Positions 5,653-12,821 of a DNA stretch of 21,942 bases are shown one piece after another; position 1 is the stretch's first letter; every line of letters starts with the position of its first letter. The stretch covers positions 1 through 21,942 of IMG/VR virus record IMGVR_UViG_3300025026_000001. One strand, 5' to 3'. The DNA is from a virus. The position numbers and the translations under genes are program-made. Below the pieces are notes generated by a model. That model was not told the origin of the DNA and ran no database searches. It saw only the letters and a list, made by a program, of their open reading frames with translations.

Positions 5653-6019
5653 CCCATCTAGCTTTAGTTCCTCTTATATCGTAGTGTACAAAAGAATCAT
5701 ACAATCCCAAGCCACCTTGCAGCATATCTCCTTTTTCAATTAGAAGTTCTATTGTAGTATGTACAGCTAATGGAGTCATTCCTTTTACTACAATATCGGC
5801 TGCTCTACCCATTACATGCTGCGACTTCTTAGAAGAGCCTTTTATAGATGCATTGTACTCTTCTGATCTATAACCAGAATTAATAGTTATTGGTTTGCCA
5901 ATATAATTTCTAAGTATTTGTAATTGATTTGCAACTTTTACTATATTATGATAGATAGCAATATTCATTTCTGAACCATCGTTGCAATCAAACTCTTCTT
6001 TAGTAAAGTTTTTTGTCAT
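5645..6019 (-). CDS. M15-family peptidase, endolysin
   Basis: 124 residues, a complete small peptidase M15 domain. SGYRSEEYNASI leads into SQHVMGRAADI with zinc ligands H68 and D75. GGLGLYDSFVHYDIRGTKARW carries the third ligand H112 and the closing motif. These enzymes cut D-Ala-D-Ala or other peptide bonds in peptidoglycan. There is no signal peptide, so release to the periplasm would need a holin. The gene overlaps a 43-aa membrane peptide at its start and the holin-like gene at its end. The length is typical of the short phage form. The family call is firm; the exact peptide bond cut is not known. Confidence 0.9.
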   Translation of the reverse strand: MTKNFTKEEFDCNDGSEMNIAIYHNIVKVANQLQILRNYIGKPITINSGYRSEEYNASIKGSSKKSQHVMGRAADIVVKGMTPLAVHTTIELLIEKGDMLQGGLGLYDSFVHYDIRGTKARWDG

Positions 6020-6131
6020 TGTATTTTTTATTTAATAATATTTTAAATAGAAAAAATAGTAATGTAATAGTTAGTAGATTTATGTGTGTTTCTCCACACA
6101 TACCAGTCAAATGTTTTATAGTTTCTAACAT
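6000..6131 (-). CDS. Small membrane protein of the lysis cassette, 43 aa
   Basis: ATG 6131-6129 overlaps the stop of the preceding small gene (TAATG), and the frame runs 20 nt into the M15 gene. The N-terminus HLTGMCGETHINLLTITLLF carries the TG-CGE-H-N motif that I associate with tiny membrane proteins next to endolysins in flavobacterial phages. It is followed by hydrophobic LLTITLLFFLFKILL (about 19-33) and a basic tail. One membrane span and the position fit a pinholin or holin helper. The function is inferred. Confidence 0.6.
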   Translation of the reverse strand: MLETIKHLTGMCGETHINLLTITLLFFLFKILLNKKYNDKKLY

Positions 6132-6280
6132 TATTTCTTTTTATTCATTATCCACCATTTTTGTAAAGTGTAGCCAATTGTGATAAGCAAAAGTGCAATT
6201 TTAAGTATTATATCTATATCAGTTAATGATATACCTAAACTCCCCATATTTATAAATAATGTTTTATAATCTTGTATCAT
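6131..6280 (-). CDS. Small membrane protein, candidate holin, 49 aa
   Basis: ATG 6280-6278 overlaps the TGA of the upstream gene (ATGA) and its own stop overlaps the next start (TAATG), so it is tightly coupled. The product has a polar N-terminus and one hydrophobic span, DIIILKIALLLITIGYTL-like, at about residues 21-40, followed by WWIMNKKKK-type basic residues on the cytoplasmic side. It resembles single-span phage holins in size and topology. Two adjacent tiny membrane proteins and a larger holin-like protein may share or antagonise lysis timing. Confidence 0.5.
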   Translation of the reverse strand: MIQDYKTLFINMGSLGISLTDIDIILKIALLLITIGYTLQKWWIMNKKK

Positions 6281-6717
6281 TTTTTATCTAGTTCTTTAAG
6301 TTTGCTTATCGCCCAATTTACTCCAGCACTACCTCCCCAAGCATCCCACATTAAACCACCACAGCCTTCTGAATAAGGAACATCTTTATGCTGTTGATGT
6401 CTTTTAAAAGAAGCCATTCTTGAAATAGTATCTCTACTAATTTTTTCTCTTCTTGCTAATTGACCAGCTCTAGTCCATCCTACACGAGTGCCACAAGAAC
6501 TACCATTTTTTTCCTTGTACTCTACAGCTCTCTTTGCATTATTAACTGCTCCTTCTGGATAGTCGTTATAGCTTTCTAGTTCTACTGCACTACCTTTAAA
6601 AGCATCATAACAAATAGCTATAGCTTCAGATTGTTTATGATAAGGAGTAAGCATAGGAATACATCTTGACATGAAATCCTTTTGGCTTTCGGCTGCTTTG
6701 CGTTTAGGAATCGGCAT
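6277..6717 (-). CDS. Phage protein with two short conserved modules, 146 aa
   Basis: The N-terminal module, PIPKRKAAESQKDFMSRCIP with AIAICYDAF, is a short motif that often occurs attached to phage capsid or protease proteins. The C-terminal module (GAVNNAKRAVEYKEKNGSSC, then GTRVGWTRAGQLARREKISR and DTISRMASFKRHQQHKD) resembles a conserved C-terminal region of MuF or prohead protease proteins of other phages, where it follows the catalytic part. Here the two modules form a free-standing small gene between the fibre genes and the lysis cassette. It overlaps the upstream gene by 14 nt and the downstream gene by ATGA. A virion or assembly accessory protein is plausible. The resemblance is from memory of the motif, not from an alignment. 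Confidence 0.55.
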   Translation of the reverse strand: MPIPKRKAAESQKDFMSRCIPMLTPYHKQSEAIAICYDAFKGSAVELESYNDYPEGAVNNAKRAVEYKEKNGSSCGTRVGWTRAGQLARREKISRDTISRMASFKRHQQHKDVPYSEGCGGLMWDAWGGSAGVNWAISKLKELDKK

Positions 6718-6985
6718 ACTTATAACCTGTAAATTGATGGCATCCTTCTCCTTCTACTACAACTTCAAACTCTTTCCAGTCTTTGTTGTATTCGTGCCAA
6801 AGCACATCTACTAAAAACCCTTGCTCTCTTAACCCAAGTTTAGCATATAGATTTGAAGTAGATTCTCCTTGATCAATGTAATCTAAAGCCATTGTTTTAT
6901 TAGGAAATACATATTTCCCTACCTTTGGTTTTTGTGTTTTACTCTTCTTCTTTGTCATCTGTTTCTTCTTTTGGTATAGATTCAT
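6704..6985 (-). CDS. Hypothetical phage protein, 93 aa
   Basis: A basic N-terminus (KKKQMTKKKSKTQKPKVGK) precedes a compact domain: YVFPNKTMALDYIDQ, NLYAKLGLREQGFLVDVLWH, then VVVEGEGCHQFTGYKYADS. The second part looks like an alpha/beta fold ending in strands. An internal Met at position 10 (ATG 6958-6956) would reduce the overlap with the upstream small gene from 47 to 20 nt and is an equally good start. I do not recognise a family with certainty. It lies in the segment between tail fibre and lysis genes. Confidence 0.55.
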   Translation of the reverse strand: MNLYQKKKQMTKKKSKTQKPKVGKYVFPNKTMALDYIDQGESTSNLYAKLGLREQGFLVDVLWHEYNKDWKEFEVVVEGEGCHQFTGYKYADS

Positions 6986-7085
6986 TTAAGATTTTTACTA
7001 TCTCCTGTGCTTGAGGTAAATAAGCAATAGGCAAAGAATTAATAACCTGATTTACTTTTTGAATTTGTTCTTGTGTAATTGTCAT
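6939..7085 (-). CDS. Small hypothetical protein, 48 aa
   Basis: A 48-codon frame from ATG 7085-7083 to TAA at 6939-6941, placed directly after the second copy of the 38-nt element with a 22-nt A/T-rich leader. The sequence is a helical QEQIQKVNQVINSLPIAYLP and AQEIVKILNESIP, followed by an acidic tail KEETDDKEEE. The spacing and leader support a real gene. It could be a small adaptor or regulator of the downstream late genes; nothing more can be said. Confidence 0.5.
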   Translation of the reverse strand: MTITQEQIQKVNQVINSLPIAYLPQAQEIVKILNESIPKEETDDKEEE

Positions 7086-7107
7086 AATAAATTAATTTTT
7101 ATAGTTT

Positions 7108-7145
7108 ATATACTATAAGTAAGACAAACTTTTAAAGTGTGGTTA
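7108..7145 (-). repeat. 38-nt intergenic element, copy 2
   Basis: The conserved ends are identical to those at 5183-5220 (17 nt and 12 nt, spacing of 9 nt kept). This copy begins 3 nt after the stop codon of the 118-aa gene and ends 22 nt before the 48-aa gene. Both copies have the same orientation relative to the late operon and mark its last two segments. A promoter, a processing site or a regulator target are possible. Confidence 0.5.
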
Positions 7146-7148
7146 TAA

Positions 7149-7505
7149 TTATTCTGCTGGTACAGGTTCTCCTACTACTAACTGAATAGAAGATGGATTT
7201 ATTTCCTGTTCTATTTGTGCATCAAGACCAGCTTTTAAAGAAGCTACTTGTTCTTCTCCCATTGCTGATTCTACCCAACCTTGTACCTGTGATTCTGTTA
7301 AGTCTGCAAAAGGAATAAAGTCTGATATATCGCTAACATCCAAGCTTTGTGTTCCATAGCTAGAAGATTGATATGCTTCTCCCTCTGGGTTTAATTGGTC
7401 TGATACTGCTAATAAACTCCAGTGTACGTTGTAAACGACATCAGCGTAAGCTCCATCTTGTGGGTAAGCATCGACTACTTTGCAATTCCATGAGTAATTA
7501 ATCAT
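7149..7505 (-). CDS. Small conserved phage protein, DUF7936-like
   Basis: 118 residues. YSWNCKVVDAYPQDG, ADVVYNVHWSLLAVSDQ and FIPFADLTESQVQGWVESAM match a family of small proteins common in marine and environmental phages, which combines a beta-sandwich part with a short helical VQxWV-EQV motif. The C-terminus is proline-rich. It follows the tail fibre gene, so a chaperone or a minor virion component near the fibre is plausible. The leader (AATAACAATAAATAAATAAA type) is a typical Bacteroidota A-rich initiation region. Family recognition is from motif memory; the function is unknown. Confidence 0.6.
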   Translation of the reverse strand: MINYSWNCKVVDAYPQDGAYADVVYNVHWSLLAVSDQLNPEGEAYQSSSYGTQSLDVSDISDFIPFADLTESQVQGWVESAMGEEQVASLKAGLDAQIEQEINPSSIQLVVGEPVPAE

Positions 7506-7534
7506 AATTTTTATTTTTATTTATTTATTGTTAT

Positions 7535-8923
7535 TTATTTTTTTTCGCATTGACATTCTAATGCTTCTAATTTTGCAGATAGTTCTTGTATTGACTTAAC
7601 TAATAAAGGAACTATTTTAGAGTAATCTACTGATTGCATTTCTTCAGCATCTTTTTCTCCAGATACTGCTTGTGGTAATACTTCTTGTAACTGATGAGCC
7701 ATTACACCATAAGACCTAGACTTATCTGCTTTCCATTTGTAATCATAAACAGGTATTTTAGAAACTAAATCTAAACCTTTAAAGTCTTGTAAGTCTTCTT
7801 TTAATCTATAATCTGAAGAAGTGTTATATGAAGTTGCAGAGCCAGTTACTGATATAGTACCAACAACAGTATTATTTTGTCTAAAAACTTGTATTTCTCC
7901 ATCATTTGTAAGTCTATTTAAAACTAACGAACTACTTCCATCTGTTGTAAATATGCATTGACCATTTTGTCTTAATTCAGCTCCTTCAGTACTAAAACTT
8001 ATTAATGTTTTACCTACTAAAAAATTACCAGCCGAAGTTAGTCGCATTCTTTCTGAATTACTAGTTGCAAAAGTTAAGTTTCCTGATTCTCTATTATTTA
8101 TATTAAAATCATTTCCATTTGACACTAAAGCTGTTCCATCTGCTGCACCACTTCCAGTTGTATTATTTGTAAACTTTAATTCTGAACTAGTTGTTGCGTT
8201 TATATGTAATCCAGTTCCTCCTGATTGTAATGCTGGATTCGAAGTACCTATGCCCAAATTCCCTGAAGAATTTAGCCTCATTTTTTCAGAGCCATTAACA
8301 TTTGTTGCTAAATAATTGCTTGAATGATTATATATAAAACCACCTACATTATAAGATGCTGTATCAGAAAAATATAAATTAGAAAATCCAGACGCTCCTC
8401 CTAATATTTGCATTTGTGCAGTAGAACCAGCAGCCGGACTGTCTTGCACCATTAAATCAGTATCTCCTTGTGCAGAAGTAGAACCTCCCTTAATAACCTC
8501 TGCTTTTCCTGTTACTGATATACCTGTACTTGTAGTTCTTAACTTTTCATTATTAGTATGAAATAATCTTGCTACATTAGATACACCACTAAAATATTTG
8601 TTTCCTGAACCTGTTTCTATTGTTACATTTGCTCCCTGTATTCTTAAATCTCCAGTTCCTACATCTTTTACAAAACTATTACTTCCATCGTGAAAGATTT
8701 CTAGTCCATCTCCTGAAGTTCCATAGATAGATTTTACATTGTCATTGTGAGTAGTATTACCTACCATTAAACCACCAGCTAGTGGTAAAAACGGTCCGCC
8801 AGACCCACTAATTAAGTTTGCTGGTGTTATTTGAACATTCTCTGCTCCATTATACCCTACAATGTGAGATACATCACTAGTGCTAGTTTTTAGTACAAAT
8901 TCGCTAAATTTTTTATTTGCCAT
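7535..8923 (-). CDS. Tail fibre with C-terminal S74 autoprocessing chaperone domain
   Basis: 462 residues. The N-terminus (MANKKFSEFVLKTSTSDVSH) is a short virion-anchoring part. Residues about 50-350 are a repetitive beta-rich shaft with phrases such as FHDGSNSFVKDVGTGDLRIQ, SEKMRLNSSGNLGIGT and SERMRLTSAGNFLVGK, typical of trimeric fibres. The C-terminus, SSDYRLKEDL at 369-378 through YDYKW and YGVMAHQLQEVLPQAV, is an intramolecular chaperone of peptidase family S74 with the Ser370/Lys375 dyad, and it ends in a coiled coil. The chaperone guides trimer folding and then cleaves itself off. The protein is likely the receptor-binding or side fibre. It ends in CQCEKK, which is unusual but short. 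Confidence 0.88.
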   Translation of the reverse strand: MANKKFSEFVLKTSTSDVSHIVGYNGAENVQITPANLISGSGGPFLPLAGGLMVGNTTHNDNVKSIYGTSGDGLEIFHDGSNSFVKDVGTGDLRIQGANVTIETGSGNKYFSGVSNVARLFHTNNEKLRTTSTGISVTGKAEVIKGGSTSAQGDTDLMVQDSPAAGSTAQMQILGGASGFSNLYFSDTASYNVGGFIYNHSSNYLATNVNGSEKMRLNSSGNLGIGTSNPALQSGGTGLHINATTSSELKFTNNTTGSGAADGTALVSNGNDFNINNRESGNLTFATSNSERMRLTSAGNFLVGKTLISFSTEGAELRQNGQCIFTTDGSSSLVLNRLTNDGEIQVFRQNNTVVGTISVTGSATSYNTSSDYRLKEDLQDFKGLDLVSKIPVYDYKWKADKSRSYGVMAHQLQEVLPQAVSGEKDAEEMQSVDYSKIVPLLVKSIQELSAKLEALECQCEKK

Positions 8924-8933
8924 TATATTTTTT

Positions 8934-9122
8934 TTATTGTGTTTCTGTTATTAAAAATTCGTTGTTAGCTTCTGTTAGTAGGAAATCTCCGTTTTCTGCT
9001 ATGATTTCAAAGAATGGAGTAGGACTACAATCCACAAAAGGTTTATATACACTTCCCCAGCCTACATTATTACAAGCACCTAATCCCCACCATGTTCTAT
9101 AGTATATTAAAGCTGGAGTCAT
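8934..9122 (-). CDS. Small hypothetical protein next to the fibre gene, 62 aa
   Basis: Starts 2 nt before the stop-start junction with the 38-aa frame and ends 10 nt before the tail fibre. The N-terminal half (TPALIYYRTWWGLGACNNVG) is aromatic and glycine-rich. The C-terminal half has two copies of a short beta unit, NGDFLLTEA and NNEFLITET. Such FLLTE-type repeats occur in phage fibre-associated proteins. It is probably a minor tail or fibre adaptor; the family is not certain. Confidence 0.5.
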   Translation of the reverse strand: MTPALIYYRTWWGLGACNNVGWGSVYKPFVDCSPTPFFEIIAENGDFLLTEANNEFLITETQ

Positions 9123-9239
9123 TTATTTATCTTTTTTATTGTGTAGTTTATCACTACGTTCCATGTATTGTTTTCTGTCCACATATTTTAAATATTTTTC
9201 TAGTTTTACAATATTTTCTTTTTTTTGTCTATATCTCAT
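9123..9239 (-). CDS. Small basic hypothetical protein, 38 aa
   Basis: A 38-codon frame joined to the connector gene by ATGA and adjacent to the next start (TAA then ATG). It is very lysine-rich and helical (RYRQKKENIVKLEKYLKYVD, RKQYMERSDKLHNKKDK). The exact junctions on both sides favour a real gene over chance. A basic peptide that contacts DNA in the head is possible but unsupported. Confidence 0.45.
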   Translation of the reverse strand: MRYRQKKENIVKLEKYLKYVDRKQYMERSDKLHNKKDK

Positions 9240-9751
9240 AACACCCATCCACCGAAATCTGAATTAGAAGTATCCGGAAAAGTATCATCCTCTGTATTTG
9301 CATTATATTCAGGATAAGTAGTTTGATTATAAATCATAAAATCTATAAAGTTATTTGTGTAGAATTGTGCTATATCTCTATATTTTTCTACTAAATAATC
9401 TACCTCTTCTTTATCTACTGTTAATGCATTCTCACTCTGCCCTTTAAAAACTCCTTTTGCACCTACTGTGTAAGCAGCAAATGGCATGTAACATACTAAT
9501 GCCCAGTATATTGTCATAGGTTTGACGTATGTTTCTAGTAATGTCTTATAAGCTGCATTAGCTGGTTGATCTATAGTACCAGCAATTATTAAATCTTGCA
9601 ACTTTTCTAATAGCTTAGTTCCTAGATAGTTTTGTACCTCTGTATCTTGTGCAATCTCGACCATATAAATAAATCGGTCAGGATCGACATTACCAGAAAG
9701 CACAGAGTACCTTTTAATATCTTGAGTTGTTATAAATAATGCTTTAGCCAT
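9236..9751 (-). CDS. Head-tail connector / head completion protein (DUF6712-like)
   Basis: 171 residues, mostly helical. ALFITTQDIKRYSVLSGNVD, then IYMVEIAQDTEVQNYLGTKL with YKTLLETYVKPMTIYWALVC fits the small connector proteins that bind below the portal in Bacteroidota phages, which share a start with a helix-forming T-x-x-D-I/L-K-x-Y and a Q-DT-x-x-x-Y-L-G motif. It sits directly after the portal gene (8-nt gap), as expected for this job. The C-terminus is acidic and ends in GGWVL. Confidence in a connector role is moderate, based on fold pattern and place. Confidence 0.65.
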   Translation of the reverse strand: MAKALFITTQDIKRYSVLSGNVDPDRFIYMVEIAQDTEVQNYLGTKLLEKLQDLIIAGTIDQPANAAYKTLLETYVKPMTIYWALVCYMPFAAYTVGAKGVFKGQSENALTVDKEEVDYLVEKYRDIAQFYTNNFIDFMIYNQTTYPEYNANTEDDTFPDTSNSDFGGWVL

Positions 9752-9759
9752 GTCTTATC

Positions 9760-11787
9760 TTATATTGGGTATGCTCCTCTGTTTGGCATATTTTCTGGTG
9801 CAATTCCAGCTTGTTTAGAACCACTAGGGTTTTTCATATAACTCTTAGGAATAGTTTTAGTTTTCTTATAGTTTCCTAAATTCTCGGATGGCTCTGTATT
9901 GCTTTCTAATCTGAAAAGCACTTTTTTGAAAATATGTCTACAGTAAATTCCTCCCTTAAATTTAAACAAATCGAAAGGTTGACCATTATGTCCTAATTGT
10001 CTGTTTACTCCCTCTCTTGATGCTCTATCAATATCTTCAATAGTCCAAACTATTCCAGCATTAGCCATATTCATCATATTTCTGCAAAACGCTCTTTGTG
10101 TTAAACTTGGCTTTCTTGAACCTACAGCGTAAGTATATCTAATTTTATACAATCCGTTTTTAGAATCTAAATAACTAAATGAGCTACCTTTTTTCTTAGA
10201 AGTAATTTCATCTTTTAATCCAAGTAATCCTTTAACCTTAGATAGAGTGCTTTTTTTCTCTTTAATTAAATAGTTTGCCCAATCCTCATTAGCTACATCA
10301 GAATCAGCATCTAATTCATCAACAAAAACATAGTCATCTGACATTTTAACACCACTATCAGCTAAAGAACCCAGCACATTTTTTGTTTCTTCCTCATTCA
10401 TTTTAATAGGAATGCAATTAGGAACTTGTTTACCATTTTTGGTTTTCATTCCATATTGCTCATATCCAGCTTGACAAGGCTTTTTTAAATCTACTGCTTC
10501 ATCATGTGAATCGCATGGCATATACCATACCTCTCCATCTTCTTCGTGTTTATGGTAGCCTTCACATCCTTGTTCTAATGCTTTTGCTTCTGCTTCTTCT
10601 ATAGTTTTATAAACCTCTTGACCATCAATCATTTTAAGATTAACCTTAGCCATTTCATAGCCAGTTTCTTCTTCTATTACTTCTTTAGTTTCTAGTACAT
10701 CTATATCGCTAAATTCAATCGGTTTAAGAGTCTTAAAGTATAAGTCTAATGCTATATCATTAACTGATAAAATTGCATCAATACACTCGACTACTTGATC
10801 TTGAAAGTTTTGTATTACAATAGAATCAAATAATTGTGTAGCAGTTTTAATTTCTTCTGCATTGTTTCCTAGTCCATCGTTTCCTTCACGAATACCTAGA
10901 AGCATTGGAGAGGTAACCCTATGACCTACGATAAGCTTTTTAAAGCATTCATCAGCTAAATAGGAATAATGAGCTGGAGCATCGTTTAAAGGAATGTCAT
11001 CTACTGTTGTTTTGGATTCTGGATTATTGTTAAATGCAACAATTACCTTCTCTCCTCTGCTTCCTGTTAGTTTAGATAAAACATCATTTTTAATAGATTG
11101 CATTTTTTCAGGATCAGGAATTCCATTAGAAAAATTTACGACCTTCGTTCCTGAGAAACCACTTATACAATCGTTAATTAAATAATCTCCTATTTCATCC
11201 TCTAAGACAGCATAAGGCATTGCTGAACTCCAATCTGGAGAACTATAATAGTATTTACCAGCTTCGTAAGGCTTTAGTACATACATTTCTGCTTCATTAC
11301 CTTTGCCATATCCAAATGCTGCGATTCTGTCTGGCTTTTCGTTTGGTTTCATATTATCCCAATGATTGGAATAATACCAAGCTTCTATTTCTCCCTCTTC
11401 ATTGCATTTTTCAGCTCTAAGCGTTTCCATTGGGAAATGGTGTACTTGTTTTACTTTTCCATCTTTATAAACTAGTTGAAATGCTGCCATTCCAAGTATT
11501 TTGTAGTCAGAGATAAATCTTCTTAAATCTTGCTTTTTAAACAACGACATCATTTGAGCGTACTGCTCTGGTCTTTTATCTCCATCGTGTGCAGCAAGTC
11601 CTTTTCCATAGATCATGTTAGAAACCCCTATACAAATGGCTCTATTAGTAGTAGAGTTGTTGTTTACATCAATTATATAGTTAAAATAATTGTTATCCTC
11701 TCCATATTGGATATAATCCTTGTTTTTTAACTCTACAACTTCTGGAGCTGTATAGGCTGCTAAATTAGTTATGAAAAAATTGCTCAT
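9760..11787 (-). CDS. Portal protein with long cysteine-rich C-terminal extension
   Basis: 675 residues, against 400-500 for most portals. Residues 1-365 are the portal core: YIQYGEDNNYFNYIID, IYGKGL, DLRRFISDYKILGMAAFQLV, then VGHRVTSPMLLGIREGNDGL and the long NNAEEIKTATQLFDSIVIQN helix. The portal is the dodecameric ring through which DNA enters the capsid. Residues about 376-462 hold a CEGYHKHEEDGEVWYMPCDSH module (C408, H412, H414, C425, H428) and a GYEQYGMKTKNGKQVPNC module (C438, C458). Residues 537-625 form a third domain beginning FSYLDSKNGLYKIRY and ending YCRHIFKKVLFRLES. The two last modules occur as separate or protease-linked parts in other flavobacterial phages. It overlaps the upstream gene by ATGA. 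Confidence 0.85.
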   Translation of the reverse strand: MSNFFITNLAAYTAPEVVELKNKDYIQYGEDNNYFNYIIDVNNNSTTNRAICIGVSNMIYGKGLAAHDGDKRPEQYAQMMSLFKKQDLRRFISDYKILGMAAFQLVYKDGKVKQVHHFPMETLRAEKCNEEGEIEAWYYSNHWDNMKPNEKPDRIAAFGYGKGNEAEMYVLKPYEAGKYYYSSPDWSSAMPYAVLEDEIGDYLINDCISGFSGTKVVNFSNGIPDPEKMQSIKNDVLSKLTGSRGEKVIVAFNNNPESKTTVDDIPLNDAPAHYSYLADECFKKLIVGHRVTSPMLLGIREGNDGLGNNAEEIKTATQLFDSIVIQNFQDQVVECIDAILSVNDIALDLYFKTLKPIEFSDIDVLETKEVIEEETGYEMAKVNLKMIDGQEVYKTIEEAEAKALEQGCEGYHKHEEDGEVWYMPCDSHDEAVDLKKPCQAGYEQYGMKTKNGKQVPNCIPIKMNEEETKNVLGSLADSGVKMSDDYVFVDELDADSDVANEDWANYLIKEKKSTLSKVKGLLGLKDEITSKKKGSSFSYLDSKNGLYKIRYTYAVGSRKPSLTQRAFCRNMMNMANAGIVWTIEDIDRASREGVNRQLGHNGQPFDLFKFKGGIYCRHIFKKVLFRLESNTEPSENLGNYKKTKTIPKSYMKNPSGSKQAGIAPENMPNRGAYPI

Positions 11788-12119
11788 ATTACTACATATT
11801 CGTTAGTGGTTACATTCTCTGTATAGACATCTTTGTTAATCGTATAAGTACTAACTGTTTGATCTGTACAAAAAAGCATATCTCTATAAACTATTGAAGA
11901 GCCATTTAACACTTTTAAAGTGTAAAATCTACCCTCTACTAGTACTGGAGAGAATGTTACGTTACCTTTTAGATAATATTTATCCTTTGTAAAAGTTAAT
12001 CCAGCATAAGTAACTGGTTTGTTAGTATCTTGATCAGTAATAACTATACTAGATGCTGCATATTCACGAGGAATAAACTTCAATTCTTGAGCATTTGTAG
12101 TAGTAGTTAGTATAATCAT
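11784..12119 (-). CDS. Small beta-rich virion-associated protein, 111 aa
   Basis: 111 residues with alternating strands: LKFIPREYAASSIVITDQDT, YAGLTFTKDKYYLKGNVTF, LVEGRFYTLKVLNGSSIVYR and MLFCTDQTVSTYTINKDVY. This is an immunoglobulin-like or similar sandwich. I associate the FIPRE start and the FYTL-V-NGS-VVYRD-LFCTDQ motif with a recurring small protein near capsid and portal genes of Bacteroidota phages. It lies between the tail tube terminator and the portal. A capsid decoration or tail ornament is a reasonable guess, as for Ig-like domains on other phages; the role is not proven. The ATG at 12119 begins MIILTTTTN. Confidence 0.55.
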   Translation of the reverse strand: MIILTTTTNAQELKFIPREYAASSIVITDQDTNKPVTYAGLTFTKDKYYLKGNVTFSPVLVEGRFYTLKVLNGSSIVYRDMLFCTDQTVSTYTINKDVYTENVTTNEYVVI

Positions 12120-12168
12120 TCAATTCCTTTTTTAATAAACACCAAAAGGCTAAAACTGTTATATAAAA

Positions 12169-12195
12169 AAAGGCAAAACTTAAAGTAATGCCTTT
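12169..12195 (-). terminator. Rho-independent terminator after the tail tube gene
   Basis: Reading the minus strand, AAAGGCA at 12195-12189 pairs perfectly with TGCCTTT at 12175-12169 across a 13-nt loop, and a run of seven T follows (GCC then TTTTTTT). It lies in the 98-nt gap between the tail tube gene and the next small gene, so part of the late transcript probably ends here. That would keep expression of capsid and tube genes above that of the portal and downstream genes. Confidence 0.65.
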
Positions 12196-12217
12196 ATTTT
12201 ATTTATAAAATCAAAGA

Positions 12218-12763
12218 TTAAGTTCCAACTACAATTACTGTATTTGTAGTATCTCCAATAATAGAGGGAAGTATAAAATTAGCTGGAGATTTCTCTGTTC
12301 CAGTTAATGTTAAGTTATATCCATTTAAATCTCCCATTCCAGCACCAGTTGCAGTATTAACTGCTACCTCAACTCCATTTTCTATACCAGCTAAATAAAA
12401 GTTTCCGTTATAATCTTCCACTATTATTTGTGGTCTGCCATAAGAAAGTAACTTTAATTGAGCTGTAGTAGCTTTATCTTGTTTCTTTAAAACAACAGTT
12501 CCTGATTGAGTCCAGAAACTAGTTCCGTTCTCTCTTGAATTTTCATTAGTCTGGTCAAAAGAATTAGCTCCTTTTAAATCATACTTATAAAAAGTAAGTG
12601 CTGATGCAAATCCTGTTATTTCATCTGCTGTTATTGTAACTCCTCCATCTGCTGGAGCGTTTAGTAAACCACTTGTATAAGCACCTCCTATGTAGATAGC
12701 TGTTATGCCACCTACGGAGTCTTTACATGGTTCTAAACGACCAGCTGTAATATCACATGCCAT
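12218..12763 (-). CDS. Major tail tube protein
   Basis: 181 residues. MACDITAGRLEPCKDSVGGI at the start, then FYKYDLKGANSFDQTNENSR with ENGTSFWTQSGTVVLKKQDK, YGRPQIIVEDYNGNFYLAGI and GMGDLNGYNLTLTGTEKSPA are the conserved blocks of a structural protein family widespread in Bacteroidota phages, including crAss-like phages. The beta-rich layout fits a tail tube subunit that stacks in hexameric rings. It follows the capsid gene with a structured 78-nt gap and is itself followed by a terminator, consistent with high expression. That a tail tube protein sits in the head module, far from the other tail genes, is notable. Confidence in the family is high, in the tube role moderate. Confidence 0.78.
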   Translation of the reverse strand: MACDITAGRLEPCKDSVGGITAIYIGGAYTSGLLNAPADGGVTITADEITGFASALTFYKYDLKGANSFDQTNENSRENGTSFWTQSGTVVLKKQDKATTAQLKLLSYGRPQIIVEDYNGNFYLAGIENGVEVAVNTATGAGMGDLNGYNLTLTGTEKSPANFILPSIIGDTTNTVIVVGT

Positions 12764-12780
12764 AAGTTTATATGTATTAT

Positions 12781-12821
12781 AACTCTATGGGTATTAAGTA
12801 GTACCTAATACCCTTTGAGTT
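12781..12821 (-). other. Long hairpin between capsid and tail tube genes
   Basis: GGGTATTA (12789-12796) pairs with TAATACCC (12806-12813) around a 9-nt loop, and after symmetric 3-nt internal loops AACTC (12781-12785) pairs with GAGTT (12817-12821). There is no T run on either side, so it is not a standard terminator. It lies 18 nt upstream of the tail tube start codon and 20 nt after the capsid stop. An RNA processing or mRNA-stabilising structure that separates two abundant products is the likely meaning. Confidence 0.5.

Noticed and set aside
10994-11730. Three plus-strand frames of 63-66 codons opposite the portal gene
   Set aside because: They have no motif and lie fully within the portal reading frame on the other strand.
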